Positions 49,807 to 57,997 of a stretch of DNA of 64,000 nt are shown here, one piece after another. Position 1 is the stretch's first letter, and the number at the start of each line of letters is the position of its first letter. Source of the stretch: Donghicola sp041224595 (GTDB lineage: Bacteria > Pseudomonadota > Alphaproteobacteria > Rhodobacterales > Rhodobacteraceae); NCBI RefSeq assembly GCF_041224595.1, contig NZ_JBGFGN010000164.1, positions 159,868 through 223,867 on the forward strand, read 5' to 3'. The notes under the pieces were generated by a model that saw nothing but the letters and a program-made list of their open reading frames with translations, made no database searches and was not told where the DNA came from. Both the position numbers and the translations under genes were made by a program.

Positions 49807-50529
49807 ATGAACGACGATGACCTGACCTATCGAATGACCCGCCCCACCCCTGCGCGCCCCCTGACCGGCCTCAGCCTGCTACTGGTCGAGGACAGCCGCT
49901 ATACCTGTGAGGCCCTGCGCCTGATGTGTATGCGCTCTGGTGCGCGCATCCGCCGCGCCGATTCCCTGCGCTCGGCCCGCCGTCACCTGCAAATCTATCG
50001 TCCCGACTGCCTGATGGTAGACTTGGGCCTGCCCGATGGAAACGGCTGCGACCTGATCGCAGAATTGACAGACACCGCCATGCGCCCGCCCGTCTTGATC
50101 GCAATCTCTGGCGATCACGGCCTCGAGGGCCCAGCGCTCCAAGCCGGTGCCAATGCCTTTATCCCCAAACCGCTGCAATCTCTGTCAGTGTTTCAAGAGA
50201 CAATCCTGTCCTTCCTGCCCGTGAACCGGCACCCCACAGGCCCGCGTATGATCAACGAAGAACGGATCAACCCTGACCGCTTGGCCTATTACGACGACCT
50301 AAGCCACGTGGTACACATGCTGGACGAGGACCGCGACCAAACCTGCTCAAAGCTCGGATATGCCCTGCAATTCCTGCGGGGTGTCGCGATCAGTGCCGAA
50401 GACAGCAGCGTGGCCGACGCAGTCGATGCCCTCTCTCGGGCGATCCAAGGCGGTCAAGCCGCTGCTGCCGCGCGCGCCAATCTGGCCGCCCTGCTGCAAC
50501 AGCGGATGAACGCGCTGGCCGTCGCCTGA
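49807..50529 (+). CDS. response regulator with unknown C-terminal domain
   Basis: A 240-aa protein. The receiver domain (about 20-140) has the acidic pair E28/D29 in LLLVEDSRYT, the phosphorylatable D72 in MVDLGLPDG and K121 in AFIPKPL. The C-terminal about 90 aa (DDLSHVVHMLDEDRDQ..., with an Ala-rich end) are helical and do not match a standard DNA-binding output domain that I recognise. The start at 49807 follows GAGGAGAAG. No histidine kinase is adjacent. Its stop directly abuts the stop of the convergent DUF1501 gene. Confidence 0.86.
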   Translation: MNDDDLTYRMTRPTPARPLTGLSLLLVEDSRYTCEALRLMCMRSGARIRRADSLRSARRHLQIYRPDCLMVDLGLPDGNGCDLIAELTDTAMRPPVLIAISGDHGLEGPALQAGANAFIPKPLQSLSVFQETILSFLPVNRHPTGPRMINEERINPDRLAYYDDLSHVVHMLDEDRDQTCSKLGYALQFLRGVAISAEDSSVADAVDALSRAIQGGQAAAAARANLAALLQQRMNALAVA

Positions 50530-51753
50530 TTACAGCACCAACCGAGGATCGCCGCCCATGTCGAGACCGGGGAACACCTTGGTCTCTAGTACACTCTGCT
50601 CGATTCCGAACAGCGACCGCAACGTCCACGCCGCGTGGGCGCGCACATCGCGGGTCGGCATCAGGTCGCGCTTGGCATACAGATCCGCCTCGGCCAAGCC
50701 CGGCCAATCAGCCCAGACCTGCCCCCCGCGCAAAGCACCGCCCGCCATGACCATGGCACTGCCCGTCCCGTGGTCCGTGCCCGCCGAGCCGTTGATTCGC
50801 GCAGTTCGACCGAACTCGGTCATCGCCAGCACAACGGTCTTGCCCCAGATATCCGGCCCAAGCTCGGTCTGCATCAATCCGATCACCTCGGCCAATTGGG
50901 TGCCCGCCCGCTTGATCGCAGGCTTCTGACCTTTGTGCGTATCCCAACCGTTCAAAGAAAATGCCGCGATCCGCGCCTCTTCCTTCAGACGGGCCGCGGC
51001 GAACTCTGCAAGCAGGCGGTGCCCGTTCGCGGCCTGCTTGCGATTGTCCTTCATCCGCTGGCTCACCATGTCCTGAGCATCCATCGCCGTTTCCGGCACG
51101 TCGATCAGACCCAGACTTTCTGCAATATGAATGGCATCGGTCACCGCACCGCTGAACAGAGGATCATCATGGCTCACCATTTCGAGCAGCAGTCGCGCCT
51201 GCGCACTTAGGTTCAAGTCAGACTCGGGTGCCCATGTGCTGACCGGCGCATCGCCCCGCATCAGCAGCATCTGGTCACGCCCCAAGGCAAAAGACGTCTC
51301 GCCACTCACCCCCGGCACGCTTTGCAGCAGACGGTTCAGCCAGCCATCCCGCGACCGGCCTGTGTCCAGTCCCACGGTCCCCGCCTCCAGCAGGTCCTGC
51401 CCGTCAAAGTGGCTGCGCTGATCGCGATAGGGCGTGCTGACCGCATGGGCAAAGCCCAAGGCCCCCTGCTGCCAAAGCGGGCGCAAAGGCTCCATCGACG
51501 GGTGCAGCGCATAAAAGCCGTCCAGATCGGCCTCGCCCACGCCGCCGCCCGTCAATCCGCCGCGCAAGCCCGCATAATCGGGGTCGCCATACGGACGCAC
51601 CATGTCCAAGCCATCCATAGCGCCGCGCAGGATAACCACCACCAGCCGCGCATCCCACGGCGCCGAGGCCAAAGCGACCGGCGTCATAAAGGGCGAGGCC
51701 GCCGCAGAACAGCCCAAGAGCGCGGACCGGATCAGGAAATCACGTCTTTTCAT
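50530..51753 (-). CDS. DUF1501 Tat-exported protein
   Basis: A 407-aa protein of the DUF1501 family, distantly related to alkaline phosphatase/sulfatase folds. The N-terminus MKRRDFLIRSALLGCSAAA is a twin-arginine signal. WDARLVVVILRGAMDGLDMVRPYGDPDY and, near the end, MTEFGRTARINGSAGTDHGTGSAM show the family's metal-binding-like residues. It is paired with a DUF1800 gene 4 nt upstream, an arrangement widespread in bacteria and thought to form a secreted system of unknown role. AGGAGATAAGG precedes the ATG. Confidence 0.9.
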   Translation of the reverse strand: MKRRDFLIRSALLGCSAAASPFMTPVALASAPWDARLVVVILRGAMDGLDMVRPYGDPDYAGLRGGLTGGGVGEADLDGFYALHPSMEPLRPLWQQGALGFAHAVSTPYRDQRSHFDGQDLLEAGTVGLDTGRSRDGWLNRLLQSVPGVSGETSFALGRDQMLLMRGDAPVSTWAPESDLNLSAQARLLLEMVSHDDPLFSGAVTDAIHIAESLGLIDVPETAMDAQDMVSQRMKDNRKQAANGHRLLAEFAAARLKEEARIAAFSLNGWDTHKGQKPAIKRAGTQLAEVIGLMQTELGPDIWGKTVVLAMTEFGRTARINGSAGTDHGTGSAMVMAGGALRGGQVWADWPGLAEADLYAKRDLMPTRDVRAHAAWTLRSLFGIEQSVLETKVFPGLDMGGDPRLVL

Positions 51754-51757
51754 CGCC

Positions 51758-53149
51758 TTATCTCCTCTGGAATGCGGGGGACGACAGGATGAGTCCCACC
51801 CCTTCCCACTCGGTTTCCGCAGCCTTGGCTGCAAATTTCACGGCCTCTGGCGCACGGTCGGCCAAAGCCGTCACGACAAAATCGCGGGGGTCCGGCAAAC
51901 GGGTCGTCAGAGCTTGGGGCGCGGTCATGGACCACTGGATGCGCTCGGCCAGACCTTGGGGGCTGACCCAACGGTCATCGGCTTCGGGCAGCCCGTCCGG
52001 CCCGTTCGGCTTCATCCAGGCCTGCCCCATCAGCGACATCGGCACGAGGAACTTCGACTGGACGTTCCGGTCCTTCATCCGTTCAATCATCGCAGGATGC
52101 ACATCCAGAGCGCGGCACGCCGAGACGACAAAATCCAGCGGCGGCTTTACATTCGACGGCGCGGGATCCCATGCGGCAGGATGCTCGAGCATTGCACGGT
52201 AGCCCGCCATCAGATCGCCATTCGAGCCGATCAACGCCGCGGCAACATGCTCCACCAACCCCTCATCCGGTGTATCGGCCACAAAATAGACCGCCAGTTT
52301 GCGTGCCAAATGCCGCAGGGTCACCGGGTTCACAGCCAGCGCTTCAACGAATGCGCGCAGGTCCGCCTCGCGCGTCTTTGGCGCGCCACCCCAAGACTGA
52401 CCCAAGATCATAAATGGACCGGGTTCAGCCGTCCGCGTCTTGAACACCGGCCGGGTATATTTCTCGATTTGCAGTCCGGTGAGCAATCCTGCCAGACCGG
52501 TCACTTCCGCCTGAGTATAGCCGCCGCCCACACCCAGCGTATGCAATTCCAGCATCTCCCGCGCCAAATTCTCGTTCAGGCCCAGCTGCTTCTTCGACTT
52601 CTGCGCCGCGACACTGTTGGGGCCAATGTTGCGCTGCTGATCCAGATAGACCTGCATGATCGGGTGGGTCTCTGCCGCCCAAAGCAGGTCCGCGAAGCGC
52701 CCCGCCACATGCGGGCGAATTGCATCCTCGGCATAAGAGGCAAGGCTCGCCCGCAGCTGCTGGTTCCGCGGGCCAATGGTGAAATGGTCAGACCAGAACC
52801 AAACGAGCCGTTCGCGAAACCCGTCCTCGGACAATATTCCGCGCAACAAAATATGACGGGCATTCCGCAGCTCGATTTTGCGCAACTTGCGGCGCTGCGC
52901 GACCAACTCCTTGCGGGCGGCCTCTTCGTTCTTGGTGCCGCGCGCCTTGTTCCGTGCGCGCAAAAGCTGGTTGTACAGACGGACCTCTGCGCCGCCCTCA
53001 CCGATCAGGCTGGGGACCGGATAGGTCTGCGCTGCAGTATCCGGGCCAGACAAGCGACGCAGTAGATCCTCTGATCCATTTGGCAAAGAGCGCTGAGCAG
53101 ACAGACCCGTTCCAAAACGGATTTCTGCCAAGACGGGGTCGAACGCCAT
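51758..53149 (-). CDS. DUF1800 protein
   Basis: A 463-aa protein with DUF1800 features: RRLSGPDTAA, a basic helical region with RERLVWFWSDHFTIG, NENLAREMLELHTLGVGGGYTQAEV, and the W-G-P-like C-terminal segment DRWVSPQGLAERIQW. No clear signal peptide is seen, so it may travel with its DUF1501 partner, whose gene starts 4 nt downstream. GGAGG precedes the ATG at 53149. Function is not established for the family. Confidence 0.9.
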   Translation of the reverse strand: MAFDPVLAEIRFGTGLSAQRSLPNGSEDLLRRLSGPDTAAQTYPVPSLIGEGGAEVRLYNQLLRARNKARGTKNEEAARKELVAQRRKLRKIELRNARHILLRGILSEDGFRERLVWFWSDHFTIGPRNQQLRASLASYAEDAIRPHVAGRFADLLWAAETHPIMQVYLDQQRNIGPNSVAAQKSKKQLGLNENLAREMLELHTLGVGGGYTQAEVTGLAGLLTGLQIEKYTRPVFKTRTAEPGPFMILGQSWGGAPKTREADLRAFVEALAVNPVTLRHLARKLAVYFVADTPDEGLVEHVAAALIGSNGDLMAGYRAMLEHPAAWDPAPSNVKPPLDFVVSACRALDVHPAMIERMKDRNVQSKFLVPMSLMGQAWMKPNGPDGLPEADDRWVSPQGLAERIQWSMTAPQALTTRLPDPRDFVVTALADRAPEAVKFAAKAAETEWEGVGLILSSPAFQRR

Positions 53150-53265
53150 GGGGCGCCTCCGAAGTTGTCGAAAAACACAGGACCACAATGAACAAAGGCA
53201 GCGCGATTCGCATCGCACTGCCTCGTGAACGTTTCTAAATTCGGCACAATAGCGCCGAGGTCGAC

Positions 53266-55047
53266 TTACTCTTGCGGAATAACGCGCAGGTTCAGCTCCA
53301 TCAGCTGCTCTGCGGTGGGCTCCGACGGCGCGTCCATCATCAGATCTTCGGCACGCTGGTTCATCGGGAACATGATGACCTCGCGGATGTTCTGCTCTTC
53401 GGCCAGCAGCATCACAATACGGTCGATACCCGCAGCACAGCCACCGTGGGGCGGTGCGCCGTATTTGAACGCGTTAACCATACCACCGAAACGCTTGTTC
53501 ACCTCGTCCGCACCGTAACCGGCGATTTCAAAGGCTTTGTACATGATCTCGGGCTTGTGGTTTCGGATCGCGCCGGACACCAGCTCGTAGCCGTTACAGG
53601 CCAGATCGTACTGGAAGCCCAGAACCTTCAGCGGATCGCCATTCAGCGCGTCCATACCGCCCTGAGGCATCGAGAACGGGTTGTGTTCGAAGTCGATCTT
53701 GCCGCTTTCTTCGTCCTGCTCGTAGATCGGGAAGTCCACGATCCAAGCGAACGCGAAACGGTCCTTGTCGGTCAGGTTCAGCTCTTCGCCGATCACATCG
53801 CGCGCTTTGCCGGCCACACGCTGGAACGACGCGGGCTTGCCACCAAGGAAGAACGCCGCATCGCCGACGCCCAGACCCAGCTGCTGACGGATCGCTTCGG
53901 TGCGCTCTGGGCCGATATTCTTCGCCAAGGGACCTGCCGCTTCCATGCCGTCCGCGCCGTCACGCCAGAAGATATAGCCCATGCCGGGCAGACCCTCTTT
54001 CTGGGCGAACGCGTTCATGCGGTCACAGAACTTGCGGCTGCCGCCAGTGGGCGCGGGGATCGCACGGATTTCGGTGCCGTCCTGCTCCAGCAGCTTGGCA
54101 AAGATCGCAAAGCCCGAACCACGGAAGTGGTCCGAAACAACCTGCATCTTGATCGGGTTGCGCAGGTCGGGCTTGTCGGTGCCGTACCACAGGGCCGCGT
54201 CACGATAGCTGATCTGCGCCCACTCGGCGGGGGCGTCCACTTTCTTGCCGCCGCCGAACTCTTCGAACACGCCAGCGATCACGGGCGAGATGGTGTCGAA
54301 CACATCCTGCTGGGTGACGAACGACATTTCCATGTCGAGCTGGTAGAAGTCGGTGGGCGAACGGTCTGCGCGGGGATCCTCATCCCGGAAACAGGGCGCG
54401 ATCTGGAAATACTTGTCAAAGCCCGACACCATGATCAGCTGCTTGAACTGCTGAGGCGCCTGCGGCAGCGCATAGAACTTGCCGGGGTGCAGACGCGAAG
54501 GCACAAGGAAGTCGCGCGCGCCTTCGGGCGAAGATGCGGTGATGATCGGGGTCTGGTATTCGCGGAAGCCCTTGTCCCACATGCGGCGACGGATCGAGGA
54601 CACCACGTCAGAGCGCATGGTCATGTTGCGCTGCAGCTTCTCGCGGCGCAGGTCCAGATAGCGGTAGCGCAGGCGGGTTTCCTCGGGATACTCCTGCTCG
54701 CCGAACACCATCAGGGGCAGTTCTTCGGACGCGCCCAGAACCTCGATATCACGGACAAAGACTTCGACTTCGCCGGTAGGGATCTTGGGGTTCACCAGAC
54801 CTTCGTCACGCGCTTTCACGGTGCCGTCGATGCGGATACACCATTCGCTACGGACCTTCTCGACCTCTGCGAAAACAGGGCTGTCGGGGTCGCACAGAAC
54901 CTGAGTCACGCCAAAGTGGTCGCGCAGGTCGATAAACAGAATGCCGCCGTGGTCGCGGACACGGTGCACCCAGCCCGACAGGCGGACGGTTTCACCAACG
55001 TTGTCTTTGTTCAGGTCAGCGCAGGTGTGGCTGCGATAGGTGTGCAT
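53266..55047 (-). CDS. aspS: aspartyl-tRNA synthetase
   Basis: A 593-aa class II synthetase. The N-terminal OB-fold binds the anticodon (VRLSGWVHRVRDHGGILFIDLRD). Class II motifs follow: motif 2 FRDEDPRADRSPTDFYQLDME, the bacterial GAD insertion, and motif 3 GCAAGIDRIVMLLAEEQNIREV. As most alphaproteobacteria lack AsnRS, it is probably the non-discriminating AspRS that also charges tRNA-Asn; not decidable from these motifs alone. A promoter candidate lies at 55083-55111. Confidence 0.96.
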   Translation of the reverse strand: MHTYRSHTCADLNKDNVGETVRLSGWVHRVRDHGGILFIDLRDHFGVTQVLCDPDSPVFAEVEKVRSEWCIRIDGTVKARDEGLVNPKIPTGEVEVFVRDIEVLGASEELPLMVFGEQEYPEETRLRYRYLDLRREKLQRNMTMRSDVVSSIRRRMWDKGFREYQTPIITASSPEGARDFLVPSRLHPGKFYALPQAPQQFKQLIMVSGFDKYFQIAPCFRDEDPRADRSPTDFYQLDMEMSFVTQQDVFDTISPVIAGVFEEFGGGKKVDAPAEWAQISYRDAALWYGTDKPDLRNPIKMQVVSDHFRGSGFAIFAKLLEQDGTEIRAIPAPTGGSRKFCDRMNAFAQKEGLPGMGYIFWRDGADGMEAAGPLAKNIGPERTEAIRQQLGLGVGDAAFFLGGKPASFQRVAGKARDVIGEELNLTDKDRFAFAWIVDFPIYEQDEESGKIDFEHNPFSMPQGGMDALNGDPLKVLGFQYDLACNGYELVSGAIRNHKPEIMYKAFEIAGYGADEVNKRFGGMVNAFKYGAPPHGGCAAGIDRIVMLLAEEQNIREVIMFPMNQRAEDLMMDAPSEPTAEQLMELNLRVIPQE

Positions 55048-55082
55048 CAGGCTCTCCGGACGGGTGGTATCAAGTTGACGCC

Positions 55083-55111
55083 GATACACATGCCCACGCC
55101 CCAGAAGTCAA
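55083..55111 (-). promoter_or_regulatory. promoter candidate for aspS
   Basis: On the minus strand TTGACT (55111-55106), 17-bp spacer, TGTATC (55088-55083), 36 bp from the -10 to the aspS ATG. Confidence 0.45.
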
Positions 55112-55159
55112 GAGAAGCCGCCAATTTCGGGCGCCAAGGCCCCGTTTGGCGGCCGTGTT

Positions 55160-55714
55160 TTATGCCTTGATCGGGGTGCGCGTGGCGTCAGCCCAACTCT
55201 GGGCTGTGATCGTGTAGCATTTATAGGGCACCGGACCTTGCCCCATATCCAGATCAGCATCGTACTGATGCACCGCCCCGACCCGCCCGCTGGCGATCTG
55301 CGACCGGATGTTGTCCGGCGCAATGTGCAGCCAGACCTCGGGGCGGCTTTGCAGCACATGGCCAACCATCAGCGCCTTCATCCGGCGGTTCCACGCCCCG
55401 CCCCAGTACGCGCAGCCCAAAAAGGTGAACCCGATCGCGATCCCGTCGGCCTGGTCCGGCACATCATAGAAGCGCGAACAGCCCAGAATGGTCCCCGTTG
55501 CCACTTCGACTGCGACCAGAGTGCCCCCTGCCCCCAGCAAAAAGTCGAAATACGGGTCGAACACCGCCCGCTCGGCCCGCCCCTTGGCCGGATGCTGCGC
55601 CCACGTCGCGGGATCCGAGGCCGCCAGATACAATCCCTCACGATCACTTGACCGCAGCGGGCGCAATTCCAGAACCCCGTCGGTCAACACCACATCTGTT
55701 GCAAAATCCCGCAT
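55160..55714 (-). CDS. GNAT-family N-acetyltransferase
   Basis: A 184-aa acetyltransferase of the RimJ/RimL-like group: LELRPLRSSDREGLYLAASDP at the N-terminus, IAIGFTFLGCAYWGGAWNRRMKALM for the beta-4/alpha-3 acetyl-CoA-binding region, and IAPDNIRSQIASGRVGAVHQYD matching the N-x-x-S-x-x-x-x-x-x-G segment. The acceptor is unknown. The start at 55714 follows AAAGGG. It lies upstream of aspS in the same direction, but aspS has its own promoter candidate. Confidence 0.88.
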   Translation of the reverse strand: MRDFATDVVLTDGVLELRPLRSSDREGLYLAASDPATWAQHPAKGRAERAVFDPYFDFLLGAGGTLVAVEVATGTILGCSRFYDVPDQADGIAIGFTFLGCAYWGGAWNRRMKALMVGHVLQSRPEVWLHIAPDNIRSQIASGRVGAVHQYDADLDMGQGPVPYKCYTITAQSWADATRTPIKA

Positions 55715-56036
55715 GATCAGGGCCCTTTCGACAAAGAAACTAACGGCCCAAATCTCTACGCCGCGCCAGTCCCCCGCGCCATATCCACATTTGCCCAAAT
55801 GCCTATGTCCAATCGCAGGCGCGTGCCTCACACCGCCCTCACGATAAGGTGACGGAAACTTACCCGTTCTTCAGCGTTATCCTCGCAGATCGACTGGCGC
55901 GCTCGACGCTGCCACTCGCAGGAAGTGCCACCGCAGCCGCTTTGGCTGCCCGTAGATAGGAACCGTCAGCCAGACCCGACTTGTTCTGACCCTGACCATT
56001 GCGCCGATATTCCGGCATGAGAACGGAGAATTGAGA

Positions 56037-56420
56037 ATGCTCCAGACCACCACACGCGAAATTGCCCAGACCTGGTTCACCACCAGCCCCGAGGCGACCG
56101 AACCTCGCGCCATCGCCATTATTGCAGGGACCGACGACACCCCGCCCCTGCCCGCCCATGTTCTCGAGCTGATCTCGGACAGGTTGGAGGCTCCGGTCCA
56201 ACTCTATTTCTCATCCGTCAGGCATCTCAAAGCGTTTCAAGCGTCCAAGGCGGACAGCGCACAGATCGCGCTGGTCATCACCGACACACCGCTCACCGGC
56301 GCGCTCAGCACGCTTCCCACGCTTTGCGCCACCGATGTGACCACAAGCGTGCCGATGCATACGCTCCTGCGCCAAATTGATATGCTGAGCCACCCCGAGG
56401 AACCTCAACGGGTTGCCTGA
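56037..56420 (+). CDS. hypothetical protein (127 aa)
   Basis: A 127-aa soluble protein with a CGGAGA ribosome site before ATG 56037. Pattern: a helix, the strand AIAIIAG, a helix, LYFSSVRHLKAFQ, IALVITDTPL and a final helix, so an alternating alpha/beta fold reminiscent of a receiver-like or Rossmann-like domain is possible. No motif is recognised. Neighbours are unrelated. It ends in a terminator at 56443. Confidence 0.62.
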   Translation: MLQTTTREIAQTWFTTSPEATEPRAIAIIAGTDDTPPLPAHVLELISDRLEAPVQLYFSSVRHLKAFQASKADSAQIALVITDTPLTGALSTLPTLCATDVTTSVPMHTLLRQIDMLSHPEEPQRVA

Positions 56421-56442
56421 CCCTCGCCCGAGCCTCACTTAA

Positions 56443-56476
56443 CAGCGCCTTCCTTCGCGGAACGGCGCTGCTTTTT
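56443..56476 (+). terminator. intrinsic terminator after the 56037 gene
   Basis: CAGCGCCTTCC/GGAACGGCGCTG with one unpaired base, then CTTTTT. Dispersed-element copy 11 starts 12 nt later. Confidence 0.8.
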
Positions 56477-56488
56477 ATGTCCGGATTT

Positions 56489-56510
56489 GAGTATTTTTGG
56501 CAAAAAGAAG
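56489..56510 (+). repeat. dispersed intergenic element, copy 11
   Basis: GAGTATTT + TTGG + CAAAAAGAAG, downstream of the 56037 gene. It faces copy 12 as an inverted pair with a 10-nt gap. Confidence 0.75.
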
Positions 56511-56520
56511 CCCCTTTCTG

Positions 56521-56536
56521 CTTTGTGAAAATACTC
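56521..56536 (-). repeat. dispersed intergenic element, copy 12 (partial, minus orientation)
   Basis: Plus-strand CTTTGTGAAAATACTC, i.e. GAGTATTTTCACAAAG on the minus strand; this half matches copy 8 at 38796. It is the inverted partner of copy 11. Confidence 0.6.
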
Positions 56537-56612
56537 ATGGCGCGCCCTATCCAAGGGCGCGCCATTTCGTTTTCGTGTTAGGCGTAGAAAGGGGGCTTCG
56601 GCCCCCGGAATT

Positions 56613-57290
56613 TTAAGAAAAGTCCTCGCGGATGATCGCCTTCTCGGGCACGCCCAGATTCTTCAGGGTCTCTTCCAACTCGTCGACCATCTCGTCGGGG
56701 CCGCACAGGTAGAAGGGTGCATGCTTGGGGTTCGCGTAGTCATACAAAAAGTCCTTGTTGATCGCGCCGCCGTACATTCCGTGAGGCACGCTCCCTTGGT
56801 CGGTCAGGACAAAAATCGTCTTCAGGCCGGGCATCTCTTCGAACTCGTCGCGCAGGATGATGTCGTCCTCGGTCTTGTTCGAGAAGATCAGCGTCGCCCC
56901 GCCCATGGTGCCTTTGTCCTGCACGCGCTGACGCATGATCGCGATGAAGGGCGTAATGCCCGCGCCGCCCGCGATAAAGGTGCCGGGGCCTTCGTCGTGG
57001 ATCGCCCCCCACGGGTCCGAAACCTCGACCTGTTCGCCGACCTCAAGCGTGCGGATCTGGTCGGTCACGCCGCCATGCTCGGGATAGGTCTTGATCACGA
57101 ACTCGATCTTCGACGCATCCTCGGTCATCACGGGGGTGAAGGGACGCGCCTCTTCTTTCCAGCCGTCACGCATCAGCGTCAGGTCCACGGCCTGCCCCGG
57201 TTCGATGTCGAAATCCTCTGGGCGGTTGAAGACCAGATGACGGGTGTCATGGGTAACTTCTTCGTTTTTCTGCAATGTCAGAATCGTCAT
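56613..57290 (-). CDS. ferredoxin-NADP+ reductase-like flavoprotein
   Basis: A 225-aa FAD/NAD(P) oxidoreductase. The FAD domain has EEARPFTPVM (RxFTP, the RxYS/T-type FAD motif) and a GG motif in EHGGVTDQ. The nucleotide domain starts GTFIAGGAGITPFIAIMRQ and ends YLCGPDEMVDELEETL. No iron-sulphur domain is fused, so it probably passes electrons to a separate ferredoxin or protein partner. It is leftward, upstream of nothing in operon distance; pabC ends 62 bp away. Confidence 0.88.
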   Translation of the reverse strand: MTILTLQKNEEVTHDTRHLVFNRPEDFDIEPGQAVDLTLMRDGWKEEARPFTPVMTEDASKIEFVIKTYPEHGGVTDQIRTLEVGEQVEVSDPWGAIHDEGPGTFIAGGAGITPFIAIMRQRVQDKGTMGGATLIFSNKTEDDIILRDEFEEMPGLKTIFVLTDQGSVPHGMYGGAINKDFLYDYANPKHAPFYLCGPDEMVDELEETLKNLGVPEKAIIREDFS

Positions 57291-57352
57291 AACACAGTTC
57301 CTTTTTCAAAAACCTTTGAAGAAAGAACGTGTTTTCACGCCCAAGCGTTCCC

Positions 57353-57997
57353 TCACGCTTCGGTGAATAGGGCCGAGATCAATCCGCGCAAAGAATTCCC
57401 CACAAAGAGTGCTGGCGCACCACGCAGATCATCCAGCGTCAGATGCTGGATCCGCACCTTGCCCGCGCAAATCAGACTGGACCGCAGCACACCGGGCAGC
57501 AAACCGTCCGAGATGGGCGGTGTCACCAGTCCCTGCCCAAGATCGACAAAGACATTGGTGATTGTCCCCTCGCACACATGGCCCGCGCCGTTCAGATAGA
57601 TCAACTCGTCCACACCCGCAGGCATCGCGGCGCGGTCGCGGTCATAAAGCTGTCTTTGGGTGGTCTTCACGCCCAGCCACGGGTCATCGGCATCCAGCCG
57701 CGTCTCGGCCACGGCCAGTCGCCACACCGTCCCCTCTGGCAGGGGCGCGTAGGGCGCATGGGTGATCTCTGGCGTGCCATCGGCGTCAACGGTCAGGCGC
57801 ACGCGCTGCGGCCCGTCAGCGGTGAACGCAGCCAGCGCCGCCTCGACCCCGATGGGCGCAATCCCCAGCCGACGTGCGGCAAAGGCCAGACGTTTGCGGT
57901 GAACATCCCCGCGCTGGAAACCACCCTCGGGCGTCCAGAGCATGGTTTCGATCAGGCGGAAACCTTGGTCGGCAGGCGGGCGTAGCGGGCTTTCCAT
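57353..57997 (-). CDS. pabC: class IV aminotransferase (4-amino-4-deoxychorismate lyase-like)
   Basis: A 214-aa PLP protein of fold type IV that likely releases p-aminobenzoate and pyruvate from aminodeoxychorismate for folate. The PLP lysine is in VKTTQRQLYDRD (KTxxR), the Glu in LNGAGHVCEGTITNVFVDL, and the phosphate loop near TPPISDGLLPGVLR. The start at 57997 follows GAGGAAG and lies 46 nt inside pabB, an unusually long overlap but with a good ribosome site and conserved FRLIETML start region. Confidence 0.87.
   Translation of the reverse strand: MESPLRPPADQGFRLIETMLWTPEGGFQRGDVHRKRLAFAARRLGIAPIGVEAALAAFTADGPQRVRLTVDADGTPEITHAPYAPLPEGTVWRLAVAETRLDADDPWLGVKTTQRQLYDRDRAAMPAGVDELIYLNGAGHVCEGTITNVFVDLGQGLVTPPISDGLLPGVLRSSLICAGKVRIQHLTLDDLRGAPALFVGNSLRGLISALFTEA

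Noticed and set aside
53272..55170. 632-aa plus-strand open frame opposite aspS
   Set aside because: Antisense shadow of a conserved gene; no recognisable motif and no ribosome site.
55860..56201. 113-aa minus-strand frame opposite the 56037 gene
   Set aside because: No ribosome site, and the opposite-strand frame has a better start, stop and terminator.
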